Assembly: GCA_026399435.1 (NCBI GenBank)
Contig: JAPLQX010000040.1
Location: 1 to 64,000 of the forward strand
Direction: 5' to 3'
DNA length: 64,000 nt
Source: Rhodocyclales bacterium
GTDB taxonomy: Bacteria; Pseudomonadota; Gammaproteobacteria; Burkholderiales; Rhodocyclaceae
The translations under genes and the position numbers were made by a program. Positions 17,543 to 26,292 of the stretch are shown piece after piece. The notes below the pieces were generated by a model that was not told the origin of the DNA, did no database searches, and saw nothing but the letters and a program-made list of their open reading frames with translations. Numbering within the stretch: position 1 is the stretch's first letter; every line of letters starts with the position of its first letter.

Positions 17543-19081
17543 TCAGGTTTCTTCGGTCAGCAGCGAAACGCCGAGCAGGGCGCGGCGCTTGAGCCACGGG
17601 CTGGGACGGTAGCGCGGATCGCCGTAGAAATCCTGCATGGCTTCGAGGATCGTCAGCACGTTTCTGGCGCCCAGCGCATCGCCGAAGGCCAGCGGACCCT
17701 TGGGGTAGGCCAGGCCGAGGGTGACCGCGCGGTCGATGTCGGCCGGGTTGGCGACGCGCTGCTGGGCGATGTCGCAGCCGATGTTCACAATGCAGGCGAC
17801 GATGCGCTGGGCGATGAAGCCGGCGCTGTCGCGGATCACCGTGACGGGCGTGCCGTCGGCGGCAAACAGGGCATGGGCGGCGTCGCGCATGGCGGCCGTG
17901 GTCAGCGGCGTGGTCATCAGGGTGCGGCGCGCGCTCTTGCCTGCGCTGATGCCGAACAGGCAGTCGATGCCAACCGCATTGCGTGGATCGAGCCCCTTCC
18001 CGACGCAGCAGGTGGTGATGTCGGCGCCGAGCGGGGTGACGATGCACAGCGCATCGGCGCTTGGCGTGTAGTCGGTTTCGACCTTGACGCCGGCAGCCGC
18101 GGCTATCTCGCGCACGACATCGGCCCATTCCGGATGGGTCTGGCTGACCCAGACGCTGGTCGCCCTGGCGCTCGGCACGGCGGCCGCGGGCATCGCCCCG
18201 GGCGCGCCGTTGGCGTATGTGTAAAAGCCGCGCCCGGTCTTGCGCCCCAGCAGTCCGCCGGCCAGTCGTTGCGCCGCGAGTGCCGAGGGCCGGTAGCGCG
18301 GCTCTTCGTAATACTGGTGGTAGATGGATTCCATCACCGGCTGCGAAACGTCGAGGCCGGTGAGATCCAGCAGTTCGAAGGGCCCCATGCGGAAGCCGGC
18401 GACCTCGCGCATGATGCGGTCGATCTCCCAGAAATCCGTGACGCCCTCGCCGAGGATGCGCAGCGCTTCGGTGGCGAAACCGCGGCCGGCATGATTGACG
18501 ATGAAGCCCGGCGTGTCGCGGGCGGCGACCGCGGTGTGGCCCATGCGCCGGCCGAGTGCCAGCAGCGCCTCGCAGACCCAGGGCGCGGTGAGCAGGCCGT
18601 CGATCACCTCGACGATCTTCATCAGCGGCACGGGATTGAAGAAGTGGAAGCCGCCGACGCGCTCCGGCCGCTTGCAGGCCGCCGCAAGCGAGGTCACCGA
18701 GAGCGACGAGGTATTGGTGGCGAGGATGCAATCGGCAGCGATGATGTCCTCGAGCTGCTGGAACAGCTGTTTCTTGACATCGAGATTTTCGACGATGGCC
18801 TCGATGATGACCTGTGCCGAAGCCAGTTCATCGAGCCGGGGCACGACTTCCAGCTTGGCCGTTGCCGCGGCGAGCGCCTCGGCGGAGATCTTGCCCTTCC
18901 CGGCCAGCTTGCCCAGCGTGCCGACCACGGTTTCGCGCGCGTTCGCCGCGGCGCCGTGCAGGGCATCGAACAGCAGCACGCGAATGCCGGCCTGCGCCGC
19001 GATCTGGGCGATGCCGCGGCCCATGGCGCCGGTGCCGACGATGCCGATGCAAAGGGAAGGCGACTGGATGTCGACGGGCAT
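17543..19081 (-). CDS. 3-hydroxyacyl-CoA dehydrogenase (PaaH/PaaC-like)
   Basis: A 512-residue NAD-dependent enzyme that oxidises 3-hydroxyacyl-CoA. The Rossmann motif GIVGTGAMGRGIAQ is near the N terminus and FHFFNPVPLMKIVEV holds the catalytic His. Two consecutive C-terminal 3HCDH domains (starting RDTPGFIVNHAGRGF and RDSAGFIAQRIVACI) give the ~500-residue form found in PaaH and related dehydrogenases. The start at 19081 follows a GGAG ribosome site by about six bases; an ATG eight codons earlier lacks this. Context suggests beta-oxidation or aromatic-acid degradation. Confidence 0.9.
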   Translation of the reverse strand: MPVDIQSPSLCIGIVGTGAMGRGIAQIAAQAGIRVLLFDALHGAAANARETVVGTLGKLAGKGKISAEALAAATAKLEVVPRLDELASAQVIIEAIVENLDVKKQLFQQLEDIIAADCILATNTSSLSVTSLAAACKRPERVGGFHFFNPVPLMKIVEVIDGLLTAPWVCEALLALGRRMGHTAVAARDTPGFIVNHAGRGFATEALRILGEGVTDFWEIDRIMREVAGFRMGPFELLDLTGLDVSQPVMESIYHQYYEEPRYRPSALAAQRLAGGLLGRKTGRGFYTYANGAPGAMPAAAVPSARATSVWVSQTHPEWADVVREIAAAAGVKVETDYTPSADALCIVTPLGADITTCCVGKGLDPRNAVGIDCLFGISAGKSARRTLMTTPLTTAAMRDAAHALFAADGTPVTVIRDSAGFIAQRIVACIVNIGCDIAQQRVANPADIDRAVTLGLAYPKGPLAFGDALGARNVLTILEAMQDFYGDPRYRPSPWLKRRALLGVSLLTEET

Positions 19082-19148
19082 AGGAATCTCCGTGGGTTGT
19101 TGCATGCCCGGTCCGTCTGCAACGAGGCCGGGCGGGTCGTTCAGTGAC

Positions 19149-19973
19149 CTACCAGAGCCGCCACCATGGCAGGGTGCGGTTGAGGCCGCGCTCGTAGTAT
19201 TCGCTCTTCGGGAAGTTCTTGCGCATCACGCGCTCGGCGTCGTCGCGCAGGTCGTTCATGCCGAGCAGATCGTAGGCCTTGACCATGACGAACAGGGCCT
19301 CTTCATTGGCGGGCGCATCCGGGTAGGTCTTGATCGCGGTTTGCGCGCGATTGACCGCGGCGACATAGGCTTCCCGCTTCATGTAGTAGCGGGCGACATG
19401 CACTTCATGCGAGGCCAGTGCATTGACCAGGTATTTCATGCGCGCCGTGGCATCCGGCGCGTAGCGGCTCTCGGGATACTTGTTCACCAGTGCCTTGAAG
19501 GCATCGAAAGAGTCGCGTGCGGCCTTGGGATCGCGCTCGGTGAGATCCTGCAGGGTGACGTAGCCGATCAGGCCGAGGTCCTCGTTGAAGTTGGCCAGGC
19601 CTTTCAGGTAGTAGGCGTAGTCGACATTGGGATGATTCGGATGCAGGCGGATGAAGCGGTCGCAGGCGGCAATGGCCGATGCGGGCTCGGCCTGGCGGTA
19701 ATACGCGTAGGCGACTTCGAGCTGCGCCTGCTGCGCGTAACGGCCGTAGGGGAAGCGCGCTTCGAGCTTCTCGAAATACTTGATCGCCTTGTCGTAGACA
19801 CCTTCGTTCATGGCGTCTTTGGCTTCGCTGTAAAGCTTGTTGGCGGACCAGCCGGCGGTTTCGTCGACTTGGTCGGGCAGCAGGCTGCAACCGCCAAGCA
19901 GGCCGGTGCCGAGACTGGCACCAATAACCACGATGGGGGCGAGCGCCCGCAGGAATGCCGCTAAACTACGCAT
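19149..19973 (-). CDS. bamD: Outer membrane protein assembly factor BamD
   Basis: A 274-residue lipoprotein of the BAM complex, which inserts beta-barrel proteins into the outer membrane. The signal peptide ends in LLGGC (lipobox, Cys29). The mature part contains five TPR-like repeats, including KAIKYFEKLEARFPYGRYAQQAQLEVAYAYY and DSFDAFKALVNKYPESRYAPDA-type units. Its ATG overlaps that of the divergent rluD through the palindrome CATG. A leftward TATAAT (20003-20008) could be its -10 element. Confidence 0.93.
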   Translation of the reverse strand: MRSLAAFLRALAPIVVIGASLGTGLLGGCSLLPDQVDETAGWSANKLYSEAKDAMNEGVYDKAIKYFEKLEARFPYGRYAQQAQLEVAYAYYRQAEPASAIAACDRFIRLHPNHPNVDYAYYLKGLANFNEDLGLIGYVTLQDLTERDPKAARDSFDAFKALVNKYPESRYAPDATARMKYLVNALASHEVHVARYYMKREAYVAAVNRAQTAIKTYPDAPANEEALFVMVKAYDLLGMNDLRDDAERVMRKNFPKSEYYERGLNRTLPWWRLW

Positions 19974-20946
19974 GGTGAAAACCTCGCATGAATATGCGGC
20001 TGATTATAGCCGAAGCCCCAGCCCGACCCCGAGCCTCGAAATCCCCGCGGAGTGCGCCGGCTGGCGGCTCGACGCCGCATTGGCGAAGCTCTTTCCCGAG
20101 CACTCGCGCAGCCGTCTGCAGGCCTGGCTCAAGGCCGGGCTGATTCGACTGGATGGCGCCGAGGCGGAGCCCAAACGCAAGGTGTATGGCGGCGAACGCA
20201 TCGATTTCGACCCCGGCGCCGCCGTGCCGTCAGCGCCGACTCTTGCCGATGCCGCCGAGGACATTGCGCTCAGCGTGGTGTTCGAGGACGAGGCCTTGAT
20301 CGTGATCGACAAGCCGGCGGGGCTGGTGGTGCATCCGGGCAATGGCAACGCCTCGGGCACGCTGATGAATGCGCTGCTGCACCATGAGCCGCAACTGGCC
20401 GCAATACCCCGCGCCGGCATCGTGCATCGACTCGACAAGGACACCAGTGGCCTGCTGGTGGTTGCGAAGACGCTGACGGCGCAGACCGACCTGGTGCGCC
20501 AGATGCAGGCCCGCTCGGTCAAGCGGCATTACCTCGCCCTGGCGCTGGGCAATGTCGAGCGCGACGGCACGGTCGATGCGCCGCTCGGGCGCCATGCCGT
20601 GCAGCGCACCAGGATGGCCATCGTGCGCTCCGGCGGCAAGGAGGCGCGCACACATTACGCGGTGCTCGAGCGCTTCGCCAAAGCCACGCTGCTCGAATGT
20701 CGGCTGGAGACCGGGCGCACCCATCAGATTCGCGTCCATCTCGCGTCGATCAAGCATCCCCTGGCCGGCGATCCCGCGTACGGCAAGGCAAAGAGCGGCG
20801 ATGCCAGGCTCGATGCCTTTCCGCGCCAGGCACTGCATGCGTGGCGGCTGGCGCTGCGGCATCCGGCCACGGGCGATGAAATGGCGTGGGAATCGCCGCT
20901 GCCCGCCGATTTCGCGCAACTGCTCGAAGAGTTGCGGCATGGTTAA
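19972..20946 (+). CDS. rluD: Ribosomal large subunit pseudouridine synthase RluD
   Basis: A 324-residue enzyme that forms pseudouridines at 1911, 1915 and 1917 of 23S rRNA. An N-terminal S4 domain (GWRLDAALAKLFPEHSRSRLQ) is followed by a catalytic domain with HRLDKDTSGLLVVAKT, whose Asp is the nucleophile, and ETGRTHQIRVHLA. The linker contains the 13-bp motif encoding PSAPT. The assigned start overlaps the bamD start by two bases on the opposite strand; no other ATG before the S4 domain is in frame. The TAA stop lies inside repeat copy 3. Confidence 0.9.
   Translation: MVKTSHEYAADYSRSPSPTPSLEIPAECAGWRLDAALAKLFPEHSRSRLQAWLKAGLIRLDGAEAEPKRKVYGGERIDFDPGAAVPSAPTLADAAEDIALSVVFEDEALIVIDKPAGLVVHPGNGNASGTLMNALLHHEPQLAAIPRAGIVHRLDKDTSGLLVVAKTLTAQTDLVRQMQARSVKRHYLALALGNVERDGTVDAPLGRHAVQRTRMAIVRSGGKEARTHYAVLERFAKATLLECRLETGRTHQIRVHLASIKHPLAGDPAYGKAKSGDARLDAFPRQALHAWRLALRHPATGDEMAWESPLPADFAQLLEELRHG
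20003..20008 (-). promoter_or_regulatory. Candidate bamD promoter -10 (TATAAT)
   Basis: Perfect TATAAT on the minus strand, 30 bases from the bamD ATG and within the first codons of rluD. No good -35 was found at the usual distance. Confidence 0.4.
20229..20241 (+). repeat. 13-bp interspersed motif inside the rluD linker
   Basis: An exact GTCAGCGCCGACT lies in frame between the S4 and catalytic domains of RluD and encodes part of VPSAPT. Confidence 0.7.
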
Positions 20947-21042
20947 CGTGAAATACAACGAAGAGCGCGCTGGGTGATAGCCGAGCGTAGCGAGCCAACT
21001 GGAAGCCTCCCCGTGAGGGGAGGATGGGAGGGGCGGGCCTTT
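20943..21042 (+). repeat. Interspersed repeat, copy 3 (short form, 100 bp)
   Basis: The copy starts TTAACGTGAAA at the rluD stop codon and ends GGGCGGGCCTTT. It shares GTGATAGCCGAGCG and GGATGGGAGGGGCGGGCC-type segments with the copy at 37633-37810. It lacks the roughly 80-base central palindrome block of the long form. CCTCCCC/GGGGAGG forms a hairpin. Confidence 0.8.
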
Positions 21043-21086
21043 ATGCCGCCTTTCGCGCGCCTCCTCATCAGGGGTGTCCAGTCGCC

Positions 21087-21815
21087 ATGAAAGACAGTTT
21101 CATTCTTCCCGACTGGCTCGCGCCGTCCGGCGTGCGCGCGCTGGCGACGACGCGGCAGGGCGGCGCCAGTCGCGCGCCGTGGGACAGCTTCAATCTCGGC
21201 GCACACGTCGGCGACGATCCCCGCGCGGTGGAGGCGAATCGCGCCATGCTGCGCCGCGAGCTGCCTGCCGAGCCGCTGTGGCTGACACAGGTGCATGGCA
21301 CGCGCTGCGTCGATGCGGCCACGGCGGCGCCCGGCGTCGAGGCCGATGCCAGCTTCACGCGCCGGCGCGGCGTGGTCTGCGCCGTGCTCACGGCCGACTG
21401 TCTGCCGGTGCTGCTCTGCGATGAGAGGGCGAGCGTGGTCGGCATCGCGCACGCGGGCTGGCGCGGACTGGCGTCGGGCGTGATCGAGGCGACGGTGGCC
21501 GCGATGGGCGAGCCGGGCGACGCTCTGATGGCGTGGCTCGGCCCCGCCATCGGGCCGCAAGCCTTCGAAGTCGGCGACGAGGTGCGCGAGGTTTTTGTCG
21601 CCCGCGACTCGCAGGCGGCGAGTGCGTTTGTGCCGGCCGCCAAGGGCAAATGGCTGTGCGACATCCATCAACTGACGCGCCAGCGGTTGAACGCGCTCGG
21701 CATTCGCCGTATCACCAGCGCCGACTCCTGCACCCTGCACGATGCGGAGAACTTCTTTTCCTATCGCCGCGACGGCGTCACCGGGCGCATGGCCAGCCTG
21801 GTCTGGCTCGAATAA
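21087..21815 (+). CDS. pgeF: Purine nucleoside phosphorylase / multicopper polyphenol oxidase-type protein (YfiH, PgeF)
   Basis: A 242-residue protein of the YfiH/LACC1 family. Signatures are WLTQVHG, ADCLPVLLCD and GIAHAGWRGLASGVIEATV, which include the conserved His and Cys that bind zinc. The family has purine nucleoside phosphorylase activity and is linked to cell-wall editing in bacteria. Start at 21087: an upstream in-frame ATG would read through repeat copy 3. It follows rluD on the same strand, an arrangement common in betaproteobacteria. Confidence 0.9.
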   Translation: MKDSFILPDWLAPSGVRALATTRQGGASRAPWDSFNLGAHVGDDPRAVEANRAMLRRELPAEPLWLTQVHGTRCVDAATAAPGVEADASFTRRRGVVCAVLTADCLPVLLCDERASVVGIAHAGWRGLASGVIEATVAAMGEPGDALMAWLGPAIGPQAFEVGDEVREVFVARDSQAASAFVPAAKGKWLCDIHQLTRQRLNALGIRRITSADSCTLHDAENFFSYRRDGVTGRMASLVWLE

Positions 21816-21819
21816 CTCC

Positions 21820-21825
21820 TATAAT
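21820..21825 (+). promoter_or_regulatory. Candidate -10 (TATAAT) for the ZIP transporter gene
   Basis: A perfect TATAAT nine bases before the ZIP start codon would give a nearly leaderless transcript. No clear -35 was identified. Confidence 0.35.
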
Positions 21826-21834
21826 CACAGCCTC

Positions 21835-22635
21835 ATGTCCGTTCTTTACTGGATCATTGTCATGTCGTTGGTCGGCGGCGCGCTCAGCGTTCTCGCCGCC
21901 GCTGCCGTTGCCTTCAAGGCCAAGGCGCACTGGGTGTCCCACCTCATCAGCTATGCCATCGGCGCGCTGCTCGGGGCGTCCTTCCTCGAAGTGCTGCCGC
22001 ATGCCATCACCGCCAGCGGTGATGCAAAGACCACGACGGGGACGGTGCTCGCCGGCATCCTGGCCTTCTTCGTGCTCGAAAAACTGGTGCTGTGGCGCCA
22101 CTGCCACGTCGAGGCCTGCGAGGGCCATGAGCCGGTGGTGCACATTCACGGTGGGCAGGGACATGAGCACGACCACGGCCGCAGTGGAATGATGATCCTG
22201 GTCGGCGACACCTTCCACAATACGGTCGATGGCGTGCTGATCGCGGCGGCCTTCATGGAGGACGTGCGCTTGGGCATCGTCACCGCGCTGGCGATAATCG
22301 CGCACGAGATTCCGCAGGAAGTGGGCGACTTCGTGATCCTGCTGCATTCGGGCTATTCCAAGGGGCGCGCGCTGGCTTTCAACCTGCTCTCCAGCCTGGC
22401 GACGCTGGTCGGCGCGATGCTGGCCTATTTCGCGCTGGGCCAGGTGCAAAGCGCCGTGCCGGTGCTGCTGGCGCTGGCGGCGGCGAGCATGATCTATGTT
22501 GCCGTGGCCGATCTGATCCCCGGCCTGCACAAACGCACGGAAATCCGCGCCACGGTGCAGCAGGTGCTACTGATCGCGGCCGGCATCGGCACCATCGTCC
22601 TGACCGACCGTATCGTCGACCGCTTCGCGGGATAG
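21835..22635 (+). CDS. ZIP family metal transporter
   Basis: A 266-residue inner-membrane protein with about seven to eight helices. A His-rich cytoplasmic loop (HIHGGQGHEHDHG, about residue 105) and the ZIP metal-site motifs GDTFHNTVDGVLIAAAF and AIIAHEIPQEVGDF are present. Family role: import of zinc or another divalent metal, or release in some members. It is convergent with the small membrane protein gene, overlapping its 3' end by 69 bases. Confidence 0.9.
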   Translation: MSVLYWIIVMSLVGGALSVLAAAAVAFKAKAHWVSHLISYAIGALLGASFLEVLPHAITASGDAKTTTGTVLAGILAFFVLEKLVLWRHCHVEACEGHEPVVHIHGGQGHEHDHGRSGMMILVGDTFHNTVDGVLIAAAFMEDVRLGIVTALAIIAHEIPQEVGDFVILLHSGYSKGRALAFNLLSSLATLVGAMLAYFALGQVQSAVPVLLALAAASMIYVAVADLIPGLHKRTEIRATVQQVLLIAAGIGTIVLTDRIVDRFAG

Positions 22636-22794
22636 GCGCTGCCTTCTTCGCTGCGGCGTGCCGAACAGCCACAGCAATAGCGCCAGGGGCGCCGCTCCAT
22701 AGAGGACAAAAGTCAGCACGCCGGCGGTAAGATTCTCCTCCGTGGCCGCCATCAGCAGGGTGACATAAAGCCATCCGATTGCGATTACATACAT
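22567..22794 (-). CDS. Small conserved membrane protein
   Basis: A 75-residue protein with two hydrophobic segments (residues 3-17 and 24-44), then WLFGTPQRRRQR and a polar tail. I recall similar short proteins in related bacteria, with no known function. The 3' end overlaps the end of the ZIP gene on the opposite strand. It is divergent from phaC. Confidence 0.6.
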   Translation of the reverse strand: MYVIAIGWLYVTLLMAATEENLTAGVLTFVLYGAAPLALLLWLFGTPQRRRQRLSREAVDDTVGQDDGADAGRDQ

Positions 22795-22831
22795 GGGCCG
22801 ATTTTACGGACAAGGGCCGCGTGATTCCGGC

Positions 22832-22860
22832 TTGACACCGTTTATTGTGCAGTGCAAAAT
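22832..22860 (+). promoter_or_regulatory. phaC promoter with candidate PhaR operator
   Basis: TTGACA (22832-22837), a 17-base spacer and CAAAAT (22855-22860) form a good sigma70 promoter 23 bases before the phaC ATG. TTGTGCAGTGCAA (22845-22857) overlaps the -10. PhaR proteins are known to bind TGC-rich sites, so it is a reasonable operator candidate, but only one copy is seen. Confidence 0.55.
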
Positions 22861-22883
22861 CGAACCCGATTTAGGAGCCGTCG

Positions 22884-24614
22884 ATGTCTTTCCCCCCCGA
22901 TCAGAATGACCCAGTGCAAGCCATGTTTCAGGCGGGAAGTGCCATGGCCAAAGGCTTCAGCGAGTTTCTCGCCCAGCAGCAGGCGGCGGTTGCGCCGGCC
23001 GGGGTGAATCCCGCGGCGTGGAATGCCGAGTCGGAGGAACTCAAGAAGCTGCAGCAGGAATGGATGGAGCGCCACGCCCAGCTCTGGCAAGGCATGCTGG
23101 GCAAGGCCCCCGATCAGCCGGCGCCGCAGGTGGCCGTTCCGGCGGCGGGCGACAAACGCTTCGATCATCCGGCATGGGCCGAGAGTCCGGTCTATGACTA
23201 TCTGCGCCAGGCCTATCTGATCAACGCCGAGTACATGAAGCGCATGGCCGAGGCGGCGCCCGTGACCGATGGACAGGCGAAGAACCGCATGCGTTTTCTG
23301 ACGCGGCAGATGGTCGATGCGATGGCGCCGTCCAACTACCTCGCGACCAATCCCGAGTTCGTCAAGAAGGCGCTCGAAACCAACGGCAGCAGCATTCAGC
23401 AGGGCATCCAGAACCTGCTCGGCGACCTGGAGAAGGGCCGCATCTCGATGACCGACGACAGCGCCTTCGAGGTCGGCCGCAATCTGGCCGTCACGCCCGG
23501 AGCGGTGGTGTTCGAAAACGAGCTGATGCAGCTTATCCAGTATTCGCCGACCACCGACAAGGTAGCGGAGCGGCCGTTCCTGATGGTCCCGCCGTGCATC
23601 AACAAGTACTACATCCTCGACCTGCAGCCGGAAAATTCGCTGGTGCGCTATGCCGTGGAGCAGGGCAACACCGTGTTCCTTGTTTCCTGGCGCAATGTGC
23701 AGGCCGATTGCGGGCATCTGACCTGGGATGACTACATCGAGAAGGGTGCGCTGACCGCGATCAAGGCGGTGCAGGACATCTGCAAGGTCAAGCAGATCAA
23801 CGCCCTGGGCTTCTGCGTCGGCGGCACGATCCTCGGCGCCGCGCTCTCCGTCGCGCGCATTCGCGGCGAGAACCCGGTGGCCTCACTCACGCTGCTGACC
23901 ACGCTGCTGGATTTTTCGGACACCGGTGAGATCGGTTACTTCATCGACGAGAAAGCGGTTCAGGCGCGCGAGGCCGGCATCGGCAAGGGCGGCCTGCTGC
24001 GCGGCAGCGAACTGGCCTCGGTATTTTCGGCGCTGCGCGCCAACGACCTGATCTGGCAATACGTGGTGGGCAACTACCTCAAGGGCACCAAGCCGCCGGC
24101 CTTCGACCTGCTCTACTGGAATGCCGACGCGACCAACCTGCCGGGCCCCTTCCTCGCCTGGTATCTGCGCAACCTGTATCTCGAGAACAATCTGCGCGTT
24201 CCCGGCAAGCTGGAAATGTGCGGCGTCAAGGCCGACCTCAGCCGGGTCGACGTGCCCGCCTTCCTCTATGCCAGCCGCGAAGATCACATCGTGCCGTGGA
24301 AGACCTCCTATCAAACGCGCAGCCTGCTCGGCGGCGAGACGACCTTCGTCCTCGGCGCCTCGGGGCACATTGCCGGCGTCATCAATCCGCCGGCGAAGAA
24401 CAAGCGCAGCCACTGGTTGAACGCCGGCAAGACCGCCAACGCCGACGAATGGTTCGATGGCGCGACGGAAGCCAATGGCAGCTGGTGGCCGGTGTGGGCG
24501 GAGTGGCTCAAGGGCTATGGCGGCAAGGAAGTTCCGGCGCGCGGAAAGCTCGGCAGCAAGGCCTATCCGCCCGGCGAGCCGGCTCCCGGGCGCTATGTAA
24601 AGGAAAAGGCATAA
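22884..24614 (+). CDS. phaC: Class I poly(3-hydroxyalkanoate) synthase
   Basis: A 576-residue enzyme that polymerises 3-hydroxyacyl-CoA into PHA at the granule surface. The lipase-box-like GFCVGG holds the catalytic cysteine (about residue 311). The triad is completed by Asp in REDHIVPW and His in GASGHIAGVINP. An N-terminal region of about 180 residues before the alpha/beta hydrolase core is typical of class I. It starts the phaC-phaB-phaB-phaR cluster. Confidence 0.96.
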   Translation: MSFPPDQNDPVQAMFQAGSAMAKGFSEFLAQQQAAVAPAGVNPAAWNAESEELKKLQQEWMERHAQLWQGMLGKAPDQPAPQVAVPAAGDKRFDHPAWAESPVYDYLRQAYLINAEYMKRMAEAAPVTDGQAKNRMRFLTRQMVDAMAPSNYLATNPEFVKKALETNGSSIQQGIQNLLGDLEKGRISMTDDSAFEVGRNLAVTPGAVVFENELMQLIQYSPTTDKVAERPFLMVPPCINKYYILDLQPENSLVRYAVEQGNTVFLVSWRNVQADCGHLTWDDYIEKGALTAIKAVQDICKVKQINALGFCVGGTILGAALSVARIRGENPVASLTLLTTLLDFSDTGEIGYFIDEKAVQAREAGIGKGGLLRGSELASVFSALRANDLIWQYVVGNYLKGTKPPAFDLLYWNADATNLPGPFLAWYLRNLYLENNLRVPGKLEMCGVKADLSRVDVPAFLYASREDHIVPWKTSYQTRSLLGGETTFVLGASGHIAGVINPPAKNKRSHWLNAGKTANADEWFDGATEANGSWWPVWAEWLKGYGGKEVPARGKLGSKAYPPGEPAPGRYVKEKA

Positions 24615-24702
24615 TGAACAAGCCGGTTGTTTGCAAGGGGCAAAGCCTCCGGCGCGGCAATGCAAAAGCCCCGACCCAATAAAGAGCGAGAGGAGAAGCA
24701 AA

Positions 24703-25443
24703 ATGCTGCGAGTAGCACTGGTAACTGGCGGAATGGGCGGCCTCGGCGAGGCGATCTGTATCAAGCTGGCGGCACTCGGCTACAAGGTGGTGACCACCTA
24801 CAGCCCCAGCAACACCAAGGCGCATGAATGGCTGCGCACCATGAACGACATGGGCTACGGCTTCAAGGCCTATCCCTGTGACGTCGGTGACTTCGATTCG
24901 GCCAAGGCCTGCGTCGCGCAAGTGACCAAGGATGTCGGTGCGGTGGAAGTGCTGGTGAATAACGCCGGCATCACGCGTGACATGACATTCAAGAAAATGA
25001 CCAAGGCCGACTGGGATGCGGTGATTCACACCAATCTCGATTCCTGCTTCAACATGACCAAGCAGGTGATGGACGGCATGATGGAACGCGGCTGGGGCCG
25101 GGTTATCAACATCTCCTCGGTCAATGGCCAGAAGGGCGCATTCGGCCAGACCAACTATTCGGCGGCGAAGGCCGGCATGCACGGCTTCACCAAGGCGCTG
25201 GCGCTGGAAGTGGCGAAAAAGGGCGTCACGGTGAACACCATTTCGCCGGGTTACATCGGCACCAAGATGGTCATGGCGATTCCGCAGGAAGTGCTGGAAA
25301 CCAAGATCCTGCCGCAGATTCCGCAATCGCGCCTGGGCAAGCCGGAAGAGGTCGCCGGCCTGGTGGCCTACCTGTCCTCGGAAGAAGCAGCGTTCGTGAC
25401 CGGCGCCAACATCTCGATCAACGGTGGTCAGCACATGTACTGA
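24703..25443 (+). CDS. phaB: Acetoacetyl-CoA reductase (first copy)
   Basis: A 246-residue short-chain dehydrogenase that reduces acetoacetyl-CoA to (R)-3-hydroxybutyryl-CoA, usually with NADPH. VTGGMGGLGEAI is the nucleotide-binding motif, NNAGITRD the core motif, and the Ser/Tyr/Lys set lies in ISSVNGQKG and NYSAAKAG. The start at 24703 follows AGGAGA by seven to eight bases. It lies 88 bp after phaC and 81 bp before a second phaB. Confidence 0.94.
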   Translation: MLRVALVTGGMGGLGEAICIKLAALGYKVVTTYSPSNTKAHEWLRTMNDMGYGFKAYPCDVGDFDSAKACVAQVTKDVGAVEVLVNNAGITRDMTFKKMTKADWDAVIHTNLDSCFNMTKQVMDGMMERGWGRVINISSVNGQKGAFGQTNYSAAKAGMHGFTKALALEVAKKGVTVNTISPGYIGTKMVMAIPQEVLETKILPQIPQSRLGKPEEVAGLVAYLSSEEAAFVTGANISINGGQHMY

Positions 25444-25524
25444 TCCACACCGGGCGGCAGGCTGCGGCTTGCAGCGCGCCTACCGCCCGCAAAGGTTTTT
25501 TAGTCGTTATAGGAAGTTTCAGAA

Positions 25525-26265
25525 ATGGCAAAACGAATTGCATTGGTAACGGGCGCAATGGGAGGCCTGGGCACAGCGATCTGCAAGGCGCTGTCGCAAA
25601 GCGGATTCACGGTGGTGGCGAACTGCCTGCCCAATTTCCCGCCCAAGGACGAGTGGCTGGCAACGATGAAGGCCGATGGCTTCACTTTCATCCCCGCCGA
25701 AGCAGATGTCACCGACTACGATGGCTGTGCCGCGATGGTCAGGAAGATCGAAGCGGAAGTCGGTCCCATTGACGTGCTGGTGAACAATGCCGGCATCACG
25801 CGCGACGCCGTGTTCAAGAAAATGGACAAGGGCCAGTGGGATGCAGTGCTGTCCACCAACCTCGACTCGGTGTTCAACGTGACCCATCAGGTGCTGACCG
25901 GCATGGCCGATCGGGGCTGGGGCCGCATCATCAACATGTCTTCGGTGAACGGCATCAAGGGCCAGTTCGGCCAGGCCAACTACTCCGCGGCCAAGGCCGG
26001 CATTCTCGGATTCACCCGCGCCATCGCCGCCGAAGTGGCAAAGAAGGGCGTCACGGTCAACGCGATCGCTCCCGGCTACATCGGCACGGACATGGTCATG
26101 GCGATCAAGCAGGAAGTGCGCGACTCGATCGTCGCGACCATTCCCGTGGGCCGCCTGGGCAAGCCAGAAGAAATCGGCGCCCTGTGCGCCTATCTGGTGT
26201 CGGACCTCGCCGGCTACATGACCGGCGCCACGCTGAACATCAATGGCGGACTGCATTACTGCTGA
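25525..26265 (+). CDS. phaB: Acetoacetyl-CoA reductase (second copy)
   Basis: A second 246-residue SDR with the same motifs (VTGAMGGLGTAI, NNAGITRD, SSVNGIKG, NYSAAKAG) and the same PGYIGT region. It clearly arose by an old tandem duplication, since the proteins differ at many positions outside motifs. It could differ in cofactor or chain-length preference; sequence alone does not show which. Confidence 0.92.
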   Translation: MAKRIALVTGAMGGLGTAICKALSQSGFTVVANCLPNFPPKDEWLATMKADGFTFIPAEADVTDYDGCAAMVRKIEAEVGPIDVLVNNAGITRDAVFKKMDKGQWDAVLSTNLDSVFNVTHQVLTGMADRGWGRIINMSSVNGIKGQFGQANYSAAKAGILGFTRAIAAEVAKKGVTVNAIAPGYIGTDMVMAIKQEVRDSIVATIPVGRLGKPEEIGALCAYLVSDLAGYMTGATLNINGGLHYC

Positions 26266-26292
26266 TCCGGCGGGATTCTGGCGGATTGGCGA

